Position numbers and translations under genes: made by a program
Shown: in pieces, positions 18,577-29,225 of the stretch
Layout: every line of letters starts with the position of its first letter
Numbering within the stretch: the stretch's first letter is position 1
Notes under the pieces: model-generated
The model's input: only the letters and a program-made list of their open reading frames with translations
The model's database searches: none
What the model was told of the DNA's origin: nothing
Assembly: GCA_035456265.1 (NCBI GenBank)
Contig: DATIDP010000033.1
Location: 1-64,000 of the forward strand
Direction: 5' to 3'
DNA length: 64,000 nucleotides
DNA from: DASUPK01 sp035456265
GTDB taxonomy: Bacteria > Actinomycetota > Thermoleophilia > Solirubrobacterales > 70-9

Positions 18577-18764
18577 CTCTGCCACGCCGGCGAGTCTACG
18601 GGCCGTCCCAGCCGTCGACCCACCGCTCGGGGTCTTCCCGCGGCTACACCCCGAGTATCCGGCTGTCGGCGGCCTTGCAGGTCTGCGGCGCCTTCCTGGC
18701 TCGGATTGGCTCCTTGGCGGCCTGCGCCTGATAGCACGACTCCTGCCCGCCGCAGCACCACCAT

Positions 18765-18812
18765 GATCAGGCGGGTTGCTCCTCGGCTTCGCTTCCGGGC
18801 ACCCACGCACAA
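18765..18812 (-). repeat. Hairpin repeat, copy 2, in the comEC-holA gap
   Basis: Arms GGGTTGCTCC (18773-18782) and CGGGCACCC (18796-18804) enclose a GGCTTCGC-containing loop. Read on the minus strand this is the family pattern GGGTGC..GCAACCC, with one mismatched pair. The remaining gap 18577-18764 has no gene, RNA or other structure that I can support. Confidence 0.75.
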
Positions 18813-18814
18813 GG

Positions 18815-21211
18815 CTAACCCGCGCCCGGGCCGACCGTCCAGCGGGAACCGTCGGCCTCGATGTCGATCTCGCCGTCGCTGTCGGTGCGCAGGGTGGGCA
18901 CCTCGTGCTCGTCAAGATCAGCCAGCGTGCGGCCATCGGGGTGGCCGAAGGGATTGCCGGCCCCGACCGAGATCACGGCGAGTCTCGGAACGGAGCGCTC
19001 TAGCAGCCTGTCCAGCCCCGCGTCCTCGGAGCCATGGTGCGCCACCTTGAGCACGTCCACCGCTCCGGGATCGATCGGCACGGACTCGGCCTCCGCATCG
19101 CCCGTGAGCAGCATCGAGAAGTGGCGCCAGCGGGCGACCAGGACGAGACAGAGGAGGTTCGGGTCCTGGCCCGTGTCGTGGAGCAGCTCCCTCGGCGGCC
19201 AGAGAGCCGTCAGATGAAGCCCGCCGGAGTCGAGCTCTCCGCCCTCCGCGAGCCGATACGGCTCGACCCCGGAGGCCAGGGCCGCCGCCCGCAGGCGGGG
19301 ATCGTCGCGACCGTAGACGAGCCTGTCGACGCGCACCGAGCCGAGCACCGGGCCGAGGTCGCCCGCATGGTCCGATTGGTTGTGAGTGATGACGATCGCC
19401 GCGAGGCGGTCGACACCCAGCTCACGCAGCCGATCCTCGACCCGGTCCTCGGCCGGCCCGGTGTCGACGAGGACCGCGTCCCCATCGGGCGGATCCAGCA
19501 GGATCGAGTCTCCCTGGCCGACGTCGAGAACCCTGACCGTGAGACTCGTCGGGGGCGATAGTGCAGCCTGCCCCCGGAATGGCATCAGCACCGCTGCGCC
19601 GATCGCAGCCGTCAGCAGGGCTAAGGCGGGCCAGCCGGCCATTCGCCTCAAGAGGCCGCTCGCTTCGCTCGCAAAAGCGACCGGAGCATCCTTCGGCGAC
19701 GGCCGCCTGTCCCGCCGCAGTTCTAAGCCAGCTCGAAGCCAGCGGAGGGTGAATTCCATTCCGACCACCAACGCGGCGTACGCCGAGGCGACGGCCCAGG
19801 TGGAACCCAGGTGGACTGTCAGCGATGCCCAACCCGGTGCCGCGAGCCAGTGCGCGACCTGGGCGATGTAGGCGAGGCAGAGCGAGTCGAGCCAGTTGAA
19901 CGGCTCCACCGGCAGAAACGGGGCCTGTCCGACGATGCCGGTCAGCATCCCGAGCCACATGGCGGGCGCCACCGCCGGCGCCGCGAGCACGTTGGCGGGC
20001 AGTGCGGCAGGGGAGAACTGCTCGAAGGCTGCTGCCATCAGCGGCGCCGTCGCGACAGTAGCGGCCGTGGTCACCGCGATTGCCTCGGCCAGCGCCCGCC
20101 GCGCCGACCGGCGGTCTGCGTCTCCCGCGACCAGGCCGGTGAGCCGTTTCGACCACAGCATGATCCCGATCACCGCCGCAAAGCTGAGCTGCCAGCCGAC
20201 GTCGCGGTCGGCGCGCGGGTTGAGAGCCAGGGTGGCGGCCGCCGCGAGCAGCACGGCGTACCAGCGGGAGCGCGGGCGGTCCGCCAGCGCGGCGATCAGG
20301 CCGGCGGCTCCCATCACCCCCGCCCGTTGAATCGATGGCCCGGCGCCCGTCACCGGCACATAGATCGCGATCAGGCAGAGGGTCCCGATCAACCGGGCCC
20401 GCAGCGGCAGGCCGAGCAGCGCGAGCAGCGGCCAGGCCAGCACCCCGAGCAGGATCACGTTCTCGCCGCTGACGGCGAGCAGGTGGGCGAGATTCGAGCG
20501 CTGGAAGTCCTCGCGCGTCCGCGGGTCGATCCGGTCGTCCTCGCCCAGCACGAAGCCCCGTGCCAGCGCCGCCTCCCTCTCCGGCATGCCGCGTCCGAGT
20601 GCCCTCTCGGCCCGCAGTCGGACCTCGTCGATCCAGCCGGTGAGGCCTCTCCGCCCACCGGGGGACTCGTCGATCCGATCCGTCCTCAGGGTCATCGCGA
20701 TGCCCTGGCGGCGCAGGTAGGCGGTGCGCCACGGCTCGGGCTTCTCGAGGACGCCTTCGGCGCGCACCTCCGAGCCGACTGGGAGCTCGGCCACCGGCTC
20801 CGGTGCGATAACGAGAACTCGGCCGCCTGGCGAGTCCACCCGGACCTCGACGTCTCCCCGGCTGCGACGCGGCACGCCGGCGACGAATCCGGTCAGCGAG
20901 ACCTGAGCGCCGGATCGTGCCCGCAGCGCGCCGGCGTCGATCGCACGTACCCGTGCGCCGCCGATCAGGAATCCCGCCAACGTCGCGACGAGGGCGAGCA
21001 ATGCGAGCCAGGTGAGAGCGGCCGTGGGGCGGGCACCATCGCCCGGGCGCAGCGCGGCGAGCCCGATGGCGGCGATCGGCAGCGCGCCCGCCGCGGCAAG
21101 CGAGGGATCCGGCGGGGCGAGCGGGGCGAGCGCCGACCCGGCCGTCGCCCCCGCGAGAGCGGCGAACCGCCACTCCCCCGCCCAATCCCGCGCTCGGAGA
21201 GCGTGTTTCAC
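18815..21211 (-). CDS. comEC: ComEC/Rec2 DNA-uptake channel with metallo-beta-lactamase domain
   Basis: 798-residue membrane channel for transport of single-stranded DNA in natural transformation. The order is an N-terminal OB-like soluble part (about 85-180), the Competence domain with many helices (LLAVSGENVILLGVLAWPLL and PVTGAGPSIQRAGVMGA are typical), then a C-terminal metallo-beta-lactamase-like domain from about residue 560. The latter has LDVGQGDSILL, THNQSDHAGD (H-x3-DH), LLTGDAE and KVAHHGS. All domains look intact, so with comEA nearby the uptake machinery may work, although pilus genes are not in the window. Confidence 0.95.
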   Translation of the reverse strand: MKHALRARDWAGEWRFAALAGATAGSALAPLAPPDPSLAAAGALPIAAIGLAALRPGDGARPTAALTWLALLALVATLAGFLIGGARVRAIDAGALRARSGAQVSLTGFVAGVPRRSRGDVEVRVDSPGGRVLVIAPEPVAELPVGSEVRAEGVLEKPEPWRTAYLRRQGIAMTLRTDRIDESPGGRRGLTGWIDEVRLRAERALGRGMPEREAALARGFVLGEDDRIDPRTREDFQRSNLAHLLAVSGENVILLGVLAWPLLALLGLPLRARLIGTLCLIAIYVPVTGAGPSIQRAGVMGAAGLIAALADRPRSRWYAVLLAAAATLALNPRADRDVGWQLSFAAVIGIMLWSKRLTGLVAGDADRRSARRALAEAIAVTTAATVATAPLMAAAFEQFSPAALPANVLAAPAVAPAMWLGMLTGIVGQAPFLPVEPFNWLDSLCLAYIAQVAHWLAAPGWASLTVHLGSTWAVASAYAALVVGMEFTLRWLRAGLELRRDRRPSPKDAPVAFASEASGLLRRMAGWPALALLTAAIGAAVLMPFRGQAALSPPTSLTVRVLDVGQGDSILLDPPDGDAVLVDTGPAEDRVEDRLRELGVDRLAAIVITHNQSDHAGDLGPVLGSVRVDRLVYGRDDPRLRAAALASGVEPYRLAEGGELDSGGLHLTALWPPRELLHDTGQDPNLLCLVLVARWRHFSMLLTGDAEAESVPIDPGAVDVLKVAHHGSEDAGLDRLLERSVPRLAVISVGAGNPFGHPDGRTLADLDEHEVPTLRTDSDGEIDIEADGSRWTVGPGAG

Positions 21212-21266
21212 GCAGTGATCACGTGGTACGCGGGAGTGACCGCCAGCTTCGACCGAAGGAGGAGCG

Positions 21267-21473
21267 ATGAGCTCGAACCGCGAACGGCAAGAGCGCGGTG
21301 CGATTCACCGCGCCAGGGCCAAGACCGACCAGGAGATGGGACTCGAAACCCGGCGGGCGGAGATGCATGCCGCCGAGGGCCACGCGGGCAGCATTCCCCG
21401 CGGTAACCAGCAACCCGAGAGGGAGATCCTGGGGTCCCATCGAATCGAGTGGGATCGGGTGCTCGGCCATTGA
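21267..21473 (+). CDS. Small hydrophilic protein, unknown
   Basis: 68 residues starting at ATG 21267 with a near-perfect Shine-Dalgarno (GAAGGAGG, 5 bases before the ATG), which is why I call it real. The sequence is charged and predicted helical or disordered (MSSNRERQERGAIHRARAKT), with no signal peptide or cysteine. No family recognised. It sits alone between comEC (divergent) and comEA (convergent). Confidence 0.6.
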   Translation: MSSNRERQERGAIHRARAKTDQEMGLETRRAEMHAAEGHAGSIPRGNQQPEREILGSHRIEWDRVLGH

Positions 21474-21538
21474 TCTCGCGATGATCGACGCCTCGGCCGC
21501 GCGCGCTATCCAGGGGCTCGCGGTCGGGGACTCGGTCA

Positions 21539-22114
21539 TCAAGGCTGGAGGGCGGACCTGAGCGTCTCCATCGTGGCCGGCCCGATCCCGTCCACCTCGT
21601 CCAGCTGGTCGATCGATGAGAGGCCGCCGTGCTGGTCGCGGAATTCGATGATCTTCTGTGCCGTGACCGGGCCGATCCCCTCGACCTGATCGAGCTGGTC
21701 GACGGTGGCGCTCCCCAGGCTGATCGGGCCGGTCCGCCCTCCCGCCTCACCGGCCGAGGCACCACCCGCCCCGGGACTCGGGACGACGACCTGCTGGCCG
21801 TCGCTGAGGCGAGCCGCGAGGTTGATCGCGTCCTCAACCGCGCCGCGCGCAAAGCCGCCGGCGCGCCTCACCGCGTCGGTGACACGCGAGCCGGCAGGCA
21901 GGCGGTAGACGCCGGGGCGTCCGACGGCGCCCGCCACATGCACGACCACATCCTGCGTCCCGCCGGCCTCATGAGCGGAGTTCGCGGCGAAGCTGAGCTC
22001 GGTCCCGGCGGCCCGGCTGGATCCGCTCGAGCGAATCCAGCGCGCCCCGATCAGGATCACCGCCAGGGCGATCACCGCGTAGACCAGCAGCTGCGAGCGG
22101 CTCAGGTCCGGCAT
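21539..22114 (-). CDS. comEA: DNA-binding competence protein ComEA
   Basis: Membrane-anchored DNA receptor for transformation, 191 aa. One N-terminal membrane helix (LLVYAVIALAVILIGARWI), an SLBB domain (VVVHVAGAVGRPGVYRLPAG, about 55-105), and a C-terminal helix-hairpin-helix pair with repeated GIGPVTAQKIIEFR and GIGPATMETLRSAL. It precedes comEC in transcription order, separated by 327 bases that carry the small plus-strand gene at 21267. Confidence 0.95.
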   Translation of the reverse strand: MPDLSRSQLLVYAVIALAVILIGARWIRSSGSSRAAGTELSFAANSAHEAGGTQDVVVHVAGAVGRPGVYRLPAGSRVTDAVRRAGGFARGAVEDAINLAARLSDGQQVVVPSPGAGGASAGEAGGRTGPISLGSATVDQLDQVEGIGPVTAQKIIEFRDQHGGLSSIDQLDEVDGIGPATMETLRSALQP

Positions 22115-22189
22115 GCGACGAACCTCATCGTGCGCGTACGCGCGGGAGCCGGCCGGTCCGTGCCGGATCAGATACGAGACCGCGCTAGA

Positions 22190-22456
22190 TCAGCGAACCT
22201 CGAACCCGGACAGACCCTCCGGTGCCTCGTCGACCACGTCGACCGACTGCACGTCGGCACCGGCCGGTCCCCGGCGGCTGAACTCGACCAGCTGATCGAC
22301 CGCCTCCGGATCGCCCTCGAACACCGCCTCCACGGTCCCGTCGGGGCGGTTCGAGACCCAGCCCGCGACTCCCGCGGCCTCGGCCCTGCGCCGGGTGGTG
22401 TCCCGAAAGAAGACGCCCTGCACACGGCCGGTGACGACCACCCGCCGGCGGACCAC
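22190..22456 (-). CDS. acyP: Acylphosphatase
   Basis: 88-residue enzyme hydrolysing acyl-phosphates. The catalytic arginine (R18 in GRVQGVFFRDT) and asparagine (N36 in GWVSNRPDG) are both present. Complete and of normal length. It lies 6 bases after the cupin gene on the same strand. Confidence 0.96.
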   Translation of the reverse strand: MVRRRVVVTGRVQGVFFRDTTRRRAEAAGVAGWVSNRPDGTVEAVFEGDPEAVDQLVEFSRRGPAGADVQSVDVVDEAPEGLSGFEVR

Positions 22457-22462
22457 CGAGGG

Positions 22463-22861
22463 CTACTCCTCGTCGTACTCGTACTCGGAGGCGACGCCGA
22501 CGCCGGAGCGCCCGAAGACCTCGGACGAGGTCACGGGCGGGGACTGCACGGAGACGCAGCAGAGGTCCGCCGAGTTCGTGTTGGCGATCGCATGGTCGGT
22601 GGCGGGCGGGACGAGAACGAGGTCGCCCTGCCCCACCTCCTGAGTGTCGCCGGCGACGGTCATCGTGCCCCGCCCGCTGACCACGATGTAGACCTGCTCG
22701 GCCTCCTCGTGGGAGTGCAGCTCCTGGTCTATCCCCTCGGGCACCTCGAGCCAGGTCACCGACATGTTGCGCGAGCCCAGTTCCCCGGCATCCATGAGGA
22801 TGCGATTGCGAAGCCTGTGCCACTCCTCTGTCGGAGCCTCCGCGAGCCGCCTGACCAGCAC
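22463..22861 (-). CDS. Cupin-domain protein
   Basis: 132-residue single-domain cupin. Metal-binding motif 1 is HSHEEAEQVYIVVSGRG (about 49-65) and motif 2 is GDLVLVPPATDHAIAN (about 79-94). Role unknown; small cupins bind metals and may be enzymes or sensors. It follows leuS by 18 bases and precedes acyP, so the three are probably one transcript. Confidence 0.85.
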   Translation of the reverse strand: MLVRRLAEAPTEEWHRLRNRILMDAGELGSRNMSVTWLEVPEGIDQELHSHEEAEQVYIVVSGRGTMTVAGDTQEVGQGDLVLVPPATDHAIANTNSADLCCVSVQSPPVTSSEVFGRSGVGVASEYEYDEE

Positions 22862-22879
22862 GGGCCTTTTCTAGCAGAC

Positions 22880-25462
22880 CTAGCGAACGACGAGGTTGAC
22901 GAGTCGTCCCGGGACGACGATCTCCTTGACGATCGCCTTGCCGTCCAGGTGGCGCTGCACGTTGTCGCTCCCCTTGGCGAGCTCGACGAGCTCGCTCTCC
23001 GCCGTATCGGAGGCCACCTCGATCCGGTCCCGGAGCTTGCCGTTCACCTGTACGACCAGCATGTAGGTGTCGCGCTCTAGCAGCGCGGGGTCGGCCTCGG
23101 GCCACGGCTGCTCCCAGACCCGCTTCCCCTCGAGCCATTCGTAGACCTCCGAGCAGAGATGGGGCGCGAAGGGGAAGAGCAGCGAGGCCGCCGTTGCCGC
23201 AGCGAACCGGACAACCGCCGCGCCGGTCTCATTCTCATAGAGGCCGTCCTTGAGCCGGTAGGTCTCGTTGACCAGCTCCATGACGGCCGAGATCGCGGTG
23301 TTGAACTGGAACCGCGGATCGATGTCGCGGGTGACCTTGTCGATCGCCCAGTGGGTCTTGGCGAGCAGCTCTCTGGCCTCGCCGGCGGGAGCGGCAAGCG
23401 TCGCGGACGATTCGGTCCGCTCCACCACCTCGCGGCCCAGGCGCCAGAGGCGGGCCAGGAAGCGGAAGATTCCCTCGACCCCCTCGTCTGTCCAGTCACC
23501 GCCCTTGATGGGCGGGCCCATGAAGCAGATGTAGGTGCGGAGCGAGTCGGCCCCGAACCGCTCGGTGAACTCGGCGGGGCTGACGGTGTTGCCGCGGGAC
23601 TTGGACATCTTCGCCCCGTCCCGGGTGATCATGCCCTGGGTGAAGAGGTTGGCGAAGGGCTCGCGCGCGTCGAGCAGGTCCATGTCGTGCAGCGCCTTGA
23701 CGAAGAAGCGCGCGTACATCAGGTGCAGGATCGCGTGCTCGACGCCGCCGATGTACTGGTCGACGGGCATCCAGTAGTCCACGACCTCGCGGGCCCACGG
23801 CGCCTCGTCGTTGCGGTTGTCGAGATAGCGGAGGAAGTACCAGGAGGAGTCCACGAAGGTATCCATCGTGTCGGTCTCCCGGCGCGCCTCTCCCCCGCAC
23901 TTGGGGCATTCGGTCCGCACCCAGTCCTCGGCGGCGGCCAGCGGGCTCTTGCCCTTCGGCGCGAAGTCCTCGATGTCGGGCAGCAGCACCGGCAGCTGAT
24001 CCTCCGGCACCGGGACCATGCCGCACTCGTCGCAGTAGACGATGGGAATGGGCGCGCCCCAGTAGCGCTGGCGGGAGACCAGCCAGTCCCGCAGGCGGAA
24101 GTTCACAGCCGGCTCGCCTCTGCCCTCGGACTCGAGCCAGGAGACGATCTCCGCGTAGGCCTCGCGGTTGTGCTTGCCGTCGAAAGGGCCCGAGTTGATC
24201 AGCGGGCCGGCGCCCGAATACGGCAGACCCTCCTCGTCGCCGATGCGAGGGGGCTCCGCAGATGCGAGGGTGCTCCCTGCGGTAGCAACCCGTTCTGTGC
24301 TGGAGGAGCCACCCGTTTCATCCTCGGGGTCGGTCCCCTCGATCACGCGGCGTATCGGCAGGTCGAAGGCCTTGGCGAACTCGTAGTCGCGGTCGTCGTG
24401 CGCCGGGACGGCCATCAGGGCACCGGTGCCGTACTCCATCAGGACGTAGTCGGCGACGAACATCGGGATTCGCTCGCCGTTCACCGGGTTCGTCACCTCA
24501 CGGCCGAGCGGGACGCCGGTCTTCTGGTGCTCCTCGCCTGCGCGCTCCTCGGCGGTCGCCCGGGCCGCCTCGTTCACGTACTCCCGGACCGCCCGGTCGT
24601 GCTCCGTGCCCGCCGCAAGGCGCTCCACCTCGGGGTGCTCCGGGGCGAGGACGAAGAAGGTGGCGCCGAAGAGTGTGTCGGGGCGGGTGGTGAACACGGG
24701 GAAGTCGAGGTCCAGCTCCTCGCAGCGGAAGACGACCTCGGCGCCCTCGGAGCGGCCGATCCAGTTCTTCTGCATCGTGATCACGTTCTCGGGCCATGAC
24801 TCAAGAAGCTCGAAGTCCTCGAGCAGCTGCTGCGCGTACTCGGTGATGCGGAAGAACCACTGCTCGAGCTGGCGCAGCTCGACGAGCGTGCCGCAGCGCT
24901 CGCAGTGACCGTCGATCACCTGCTCGTTGGCGAGGACGGTCTGGTCCTTCGGGCACCAGTGGACCGGCGCCTCGTGACGGTGCGCGAGGCCGCGCTCGTA
25001 GAGCTTCAGGAAGATCCACTGCGTCCAGCGGTAGTAGCTCGGCTCATGTGTGCCGAGCTCCCGGGTCCAGTCGATCGAGATGCCCCAGCGCATGAACTGC
25101 TCCCGGAAGGCGGCAATCGACTCCTCGGTCGCGATGCGGGGATGCACACCCGTCTGAATCGCGTTGTTCTCGGCCGGCAGGCCGAACGCGTCGTAACCCA
25201 TCGGGTGCACGACGCTGAAGCCGCGGCGGCGGCGGAAATGAGCGATCGCGTCTCCGACCGAGTAGGTCTTCAGGTGACCGACGTGGGGCTCGCCGGAGGG
25301 GTAGGGCAGCATCTCGAGCACGTAGCTCTTCGGCTTCGAGGCGTCGAACTCCGGCGATCCCGGATTGGCGACGACCCAGGTGTTCTCGGCCTCCCAGACG
25401 AGCTGCCACTTGCGCTCGATCGCCTGGGGGTCGTAGCGGTCGGCTGTCTCGGTCTCCGGCAT
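22880..25462 (-). CDS. leuS: Leucyl-tRNA synthetase carrying an in-frame repeat insertion
   Basis: Class I synthetase charging tRNA-Leu, 860 aa. The HIGH motif variant is EPHVGHLKTYS, the KMSKS loop is AKMSKSRGNT, and the CP1 editing domain contains the usual threonine-rich and LMAVPAHDDRD segments. Residues about 380-407, between RRVIEGT and GLPYSGAGPLINSG, are encoded by two nested copies of the hairpin repeat (24242-24322). The frame is kept, and the insertion lies in a variable loop near the end of the editing domain, so the enzyme probably remains active. Confidence 0.97.
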   Translation of the reverse strand: MPETETADRYDPQAIERKWQLVWEAENTWVVANPGSPEFDASKPKSYVLEMLPYPSGEPHVGHLKTYSVGDAIAHFRRRRGFSVVHPMGYDAFGLPAENNAIQTGVHPRIATEESIAAFREQFMRWGISIDWTRELGTHEPSYYRWTQWIFLKLYERGLAHRHEAPVHWCPKDQTVLANEQVIDGHCERCGTLVELRQLEQWFFRITEYAQQLLEDFELLESWPENVITMQKNWIGRSEGAEVVFRCEELDLDFPVFTTRPDTLFGATFFVLAPEHPEVERLAAGTEHDRAVREYVNEAARATAEERAGEEHQKTGVPLGREVTNPVNGERIPMFVADYVLMEYGTGALMAVPAHDDRDYEFAKAFDLPIRRVIEGTDPEDETGGSSSTERVATAGSTLASAEPPRIGDEEGLPYSGAGPLINSGPFDGKHNREAYAEIVSWLESEGRGEPAVNFRLRDWLVSRQRYWGAPIPIVYCDECGMVPVPEDQLPVLLPDIEDFAPKGKSPLAAAEDWVRTECPKCGGEARRETDTMDTFVDSSWYFLRYLDNRNDEAPWAREVVDYWMPVDQYIGGVEHAILHLMYARFFVKALHDMDLLDAREPFANLFTQGMITRDGAKMSKSRGNTVSPAEFTERFGADSLRTYICFMGPPIKGGDWTDEGVEGIFRFLARLWRLGREVVERTESSATLAAPAGEARELLAKTHWAIDKVTRDIDPRFQFNTAISAVMELVNETYRLKDGLYENETGAAVVRFAAATAASLLFPFAPHLCSEVYEWLEGKRVWEQPWPEADPALLERDTYMLVVQVNGKLRDRIEVASDTAESELVELAKGSDNVQRHLDGKAIVKEIVVPGRLVNLVVR
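24242..24322 (+). repeat. Nested double hairpin repeat inside leuS (copy 3)
   Basis: An inner copy (24261-24297, starting GATGCGAGGGTGCTCC and ending GCAACCCG) lies inside an outer copy, whose left arm GATGCGAGGGGGCTCC starts at 24242 and whose right arm GGAGCCACCCGTTTCAT ends at 24321. In the outer copy the T-A pair of the stem is replaced by G-C, with the bulged A kept. The total of 81 bases (27 codons) leaves the leuS frame intact. Confidence 0.82.
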
Positions 25463-25519
25463 CGCGGAGCCAGTTTACGAGCGGCGTATATTCAGCCGCA
25501 GGCGAGAGAAGGAGGATCG

Positions 25520-25744
25520 ATGTCGAGGTTGATCAGGCTGGACCGCACGGGGCACACGGAGCTGGCGAGCTGGAGCGCCGATGACGCGGCCTCGCAGGAG
25601 GCGGCGATCGAGGCGTTTCGGCGCGAGCTCGACGAGGGCATGCTCGCCAGCGCGACGCTGGCGGACGGATCGGCCGAGGTGGTGCGGGAGCTGCCGCTCG
25701 ACGCCGACCTGGTCGTGATGCGCCGCCCGATCGCGGGAGGCTGA
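25520..25744 (+). CDS. Small hypothetical protein
   Basis: 74 residues from ATG 25520, preceded by AGAAGGAGG (strong ribosome site) and a TATATT -10-like box at 25487-25492. The sequence is acidic with a predicted helix (DAASQEAAIEAFRRELDEG) and then two strands (MLASATLADGSAEVVRELP). No family recognised. Divergent from leuS and followed by a hairpin repeat copy. Confidence 0.65.
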   Translation: MSRLIRLDRTGHTELASWSADDAASQEAAIEAFRRELDEGMLASATLADGSAEVVRELPLDADLVVMRRPIAGG

Positions 25745-25753
25745 GGTTGGTGC

Positions 25754-25808
25754 TGCGAAGGTGCTCCGAGCGGGAGCGAGGAGCAACCCGTTTGATGGCG
25801 AAGCCGTG
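25754..25808 (+). repeat. Hairpin repeat, copy 4
   Basis: Arms AGGTGCTCC (25759-25767) and GGAGCAACCC (25780-25789), the latter with the conserved extra A. The conserved right part GTTTGATGGCGAAGCCGT ends at 25807. The final GTG (25806-25808) is the best start codon of the next gene. Confidence 0.85.
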
Positions 25809-26431
25809 AGTACGGCCGTCCTCGCCGAGGCGGCGGCGATGCCGTGGCGGCGGCGCGCCAGCGAGCGGAGCCTGGCCCGTGAGGGGCGGATCTGGACGCT
25901 GTGGAGCGTCGGGATCGTCGTCACCTTCGGACTGCCGGCGGCTCTGCTCATCTGGATCGAGCCGCTCGCCGCGCCGGTGTCCGCGATCTTTCTGGGGCAC
26001 GGTCTCGCCGTGCTGCACCTGCAGGCGCGCCGCGGTGCTCGGGGCGTGAAGCCGGTACAGAGCGCCTCCACCGACGCCGACCGGACGGCGCTCGGGCTGC
26101 TGGGAGACCTGGTCGGTCACGAGGCCAGGGAGGTCATCGCGGAGTCGGGACTGGCGCTCGAGCGGGGCCGGATGGGTGCGTGGCTGGTCGGTCAGGAGGG
26201 CGCGATCCTCGTCCGGCCGGGTGGCCACCGCGTGCACTGCTTCTGCGTGCGGGTGGGCGAGGCCGCGGACCTGCCGCCCGGCGACCGGGTCGCCCACCTG
26301 ATCCTGGCGCTGCGCGAGGACGAGCAGGGGTTCGCGACCGTCGCGAACCGCAACTTCTCCGGCGCGACCTGGCGCCTGAGCGTGGAGCTGCCGAAGCGGG
26401 CCCGACCGGCGCTGCGGCGGGCGGCCGCCGC

Positions 26432-26435
<4 letters not shown>
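25806..26435 (+). CDS. Membrane-anchored protein of unknown function
   Basis: 209 residues from GTG 25806, the last bases of a hairpin repeat. Two hydrophobic stretches (IWTLWSVGIVVTFGLPAALL and APVSAIFLGHGLAVLHL) are followed by a soluble C-terminal half (residues about 80-205) with strands such as GRMGAWLVGQEGAILVRPG and HRVHCFCVRVGEA. No family recognised. The frame is open through the repeat to 25761, but that part encodes the repeat peptide SNPFDGEAV. Its stop overlaps the convergent acs stop by 4 bases. Confidence 0.7.
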
Positions 26436-28417
<1,982 letters not shown>

Positions 28418-28461
28418 CTTCTCCTCATCTCCTTCTCGAAGTCCGTGGAGGCCAACCTATC

Positions 28462-28528
28462 GGGATGCGAGGGTGCGCCGCGCGTGCGCGGCGCAACCCG
28501 TTTGATGGCGAAGCCGTCATCGCATCCG
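28462..28528 (+). repeat. Hairpin repeat, copy 5 (most complete)
   Basis: The reference copy. Terminal inverted repeats GGATGCGA (28463-28470) and TCGCATCC (28520-28527) bracket two hairpins. The first has arms GGGTGCGCC (28471-28479) and GGCGCAACCC (28490-28499) with a bulged A. The second is GATGGC-GAA-GCCGTC (28504-28518). Together they can fold as a three-way junction. Orientation is opposite to satP-acs transcription. Confidence 0.9.
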
Positions 28529-28538
28529 TCGTTGCTCG

Positions 28539-29195
28539 TCAGTCGTGCAACTCCTTCACTGGAAGGATCACTCGACCGAATGTCTTGTTCGTCACCGAGG
28601 CGAACGACGCGTACCAGGCGGCGATGGCCGTTGCGATACCGAGCCAGCCGCCGATCTGGATGATCGTGTCGTTGTCTGCCGCGTTGCCGATCCCCAAGAC
28701 GATGAAGGTCGGCGCCAGCAGCGCGAACACGAGTGCCACCGCCACGCTGACGCGCAGTGAGGCGATGAACATGTACGCGGTGAAGATGCCCCAGCCGATG
28801 AGGTAGAGGCCGACGGCGTCGCCGAGATTCGCGGCGGGCACCGAATCGGCCAGGAACTCATCGAAGACAAACAGGGAGATCCAGAACGCACCGAACGAGG
28901 AGAACGCGGTCGCCCCGAAGGTGTTGTTGTTCTTGAATTCCCACATTCCGGCGAGCAGCTGTGCCAATCCGCCGTAGGCAAGGGCGAGGCCGAGAACCAC
29001 CGGCTCGCCGCCCTTGTTGACCAGGTCAGCGTTGAAGAAGCTGAGCACGAACGTGGTCAGCGCGAAAGCGGCCAGGCCGAGAGGGGCCGGGTCGGCTATC
29101 GCCTCCGCGGGCAGCCTGATCGCCCGGGCGGCGGTCTCACCTGCAACCACATCGTTCGAGCCTCTCCCCGGTCGACGAGCGGTCGTGGCTTCCAT
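28539..29195 (-). CDS. satP: Acetate uptake transporter, GPR1/FUN34/SatP family
   Basis: 218-residue membrane protein with six helices. The signature ADPAPLGLAAFALTTFVLS corresponds to the family NPAPLGL motif, and GLALAYGGLAQLLAGMWEF and SFGAFWISLF are typical. It imports acetate/succinate with protons. The adjacent downstream acs gene would activate the imported acetate. The upstream region contains three perfect palindromes (29226-29310), suggesting specific control. Confidence 0.93.
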   Translation of the reverse strand: MEATTARRPGRGSNDVVAGETAARAIRLPAEAIADPAPLGLAAFALTTFVLSFFNADLVNKGGEPVVLGLALAYGGLAQLLAGMWEFKNNNTFGATAFSSFGAFWISLFVFDEFLADSVPAANLGDAVGLYLIGWGIFTAYMFIASLRVSVAVALVFALLAPTFIVLGIGNAADNDTIIQIGGWLGIATAIAAWYASFASVTNKTFGRVILPVKELHD

Positions 29196-29225
29196 AACTC
29201 ACCTCCTGTCTGCCCACACTTCGGG

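Noticed and set aside
18577..18764. A possible 79-residue frame upstream of holA
   Set aside because: It is continuous with the holA frame, includes repeat-derived codons, has no ribosome site and no recognisable content; it is treated as intergenic.
19661..19700. Another hairpin repeat copy inside comEC
   Set aside because: The segment with CGCTCGCTTCGCTCGC has local symmetry but lacks the GGGTGC..GCAACCC arms and the right-hand module.
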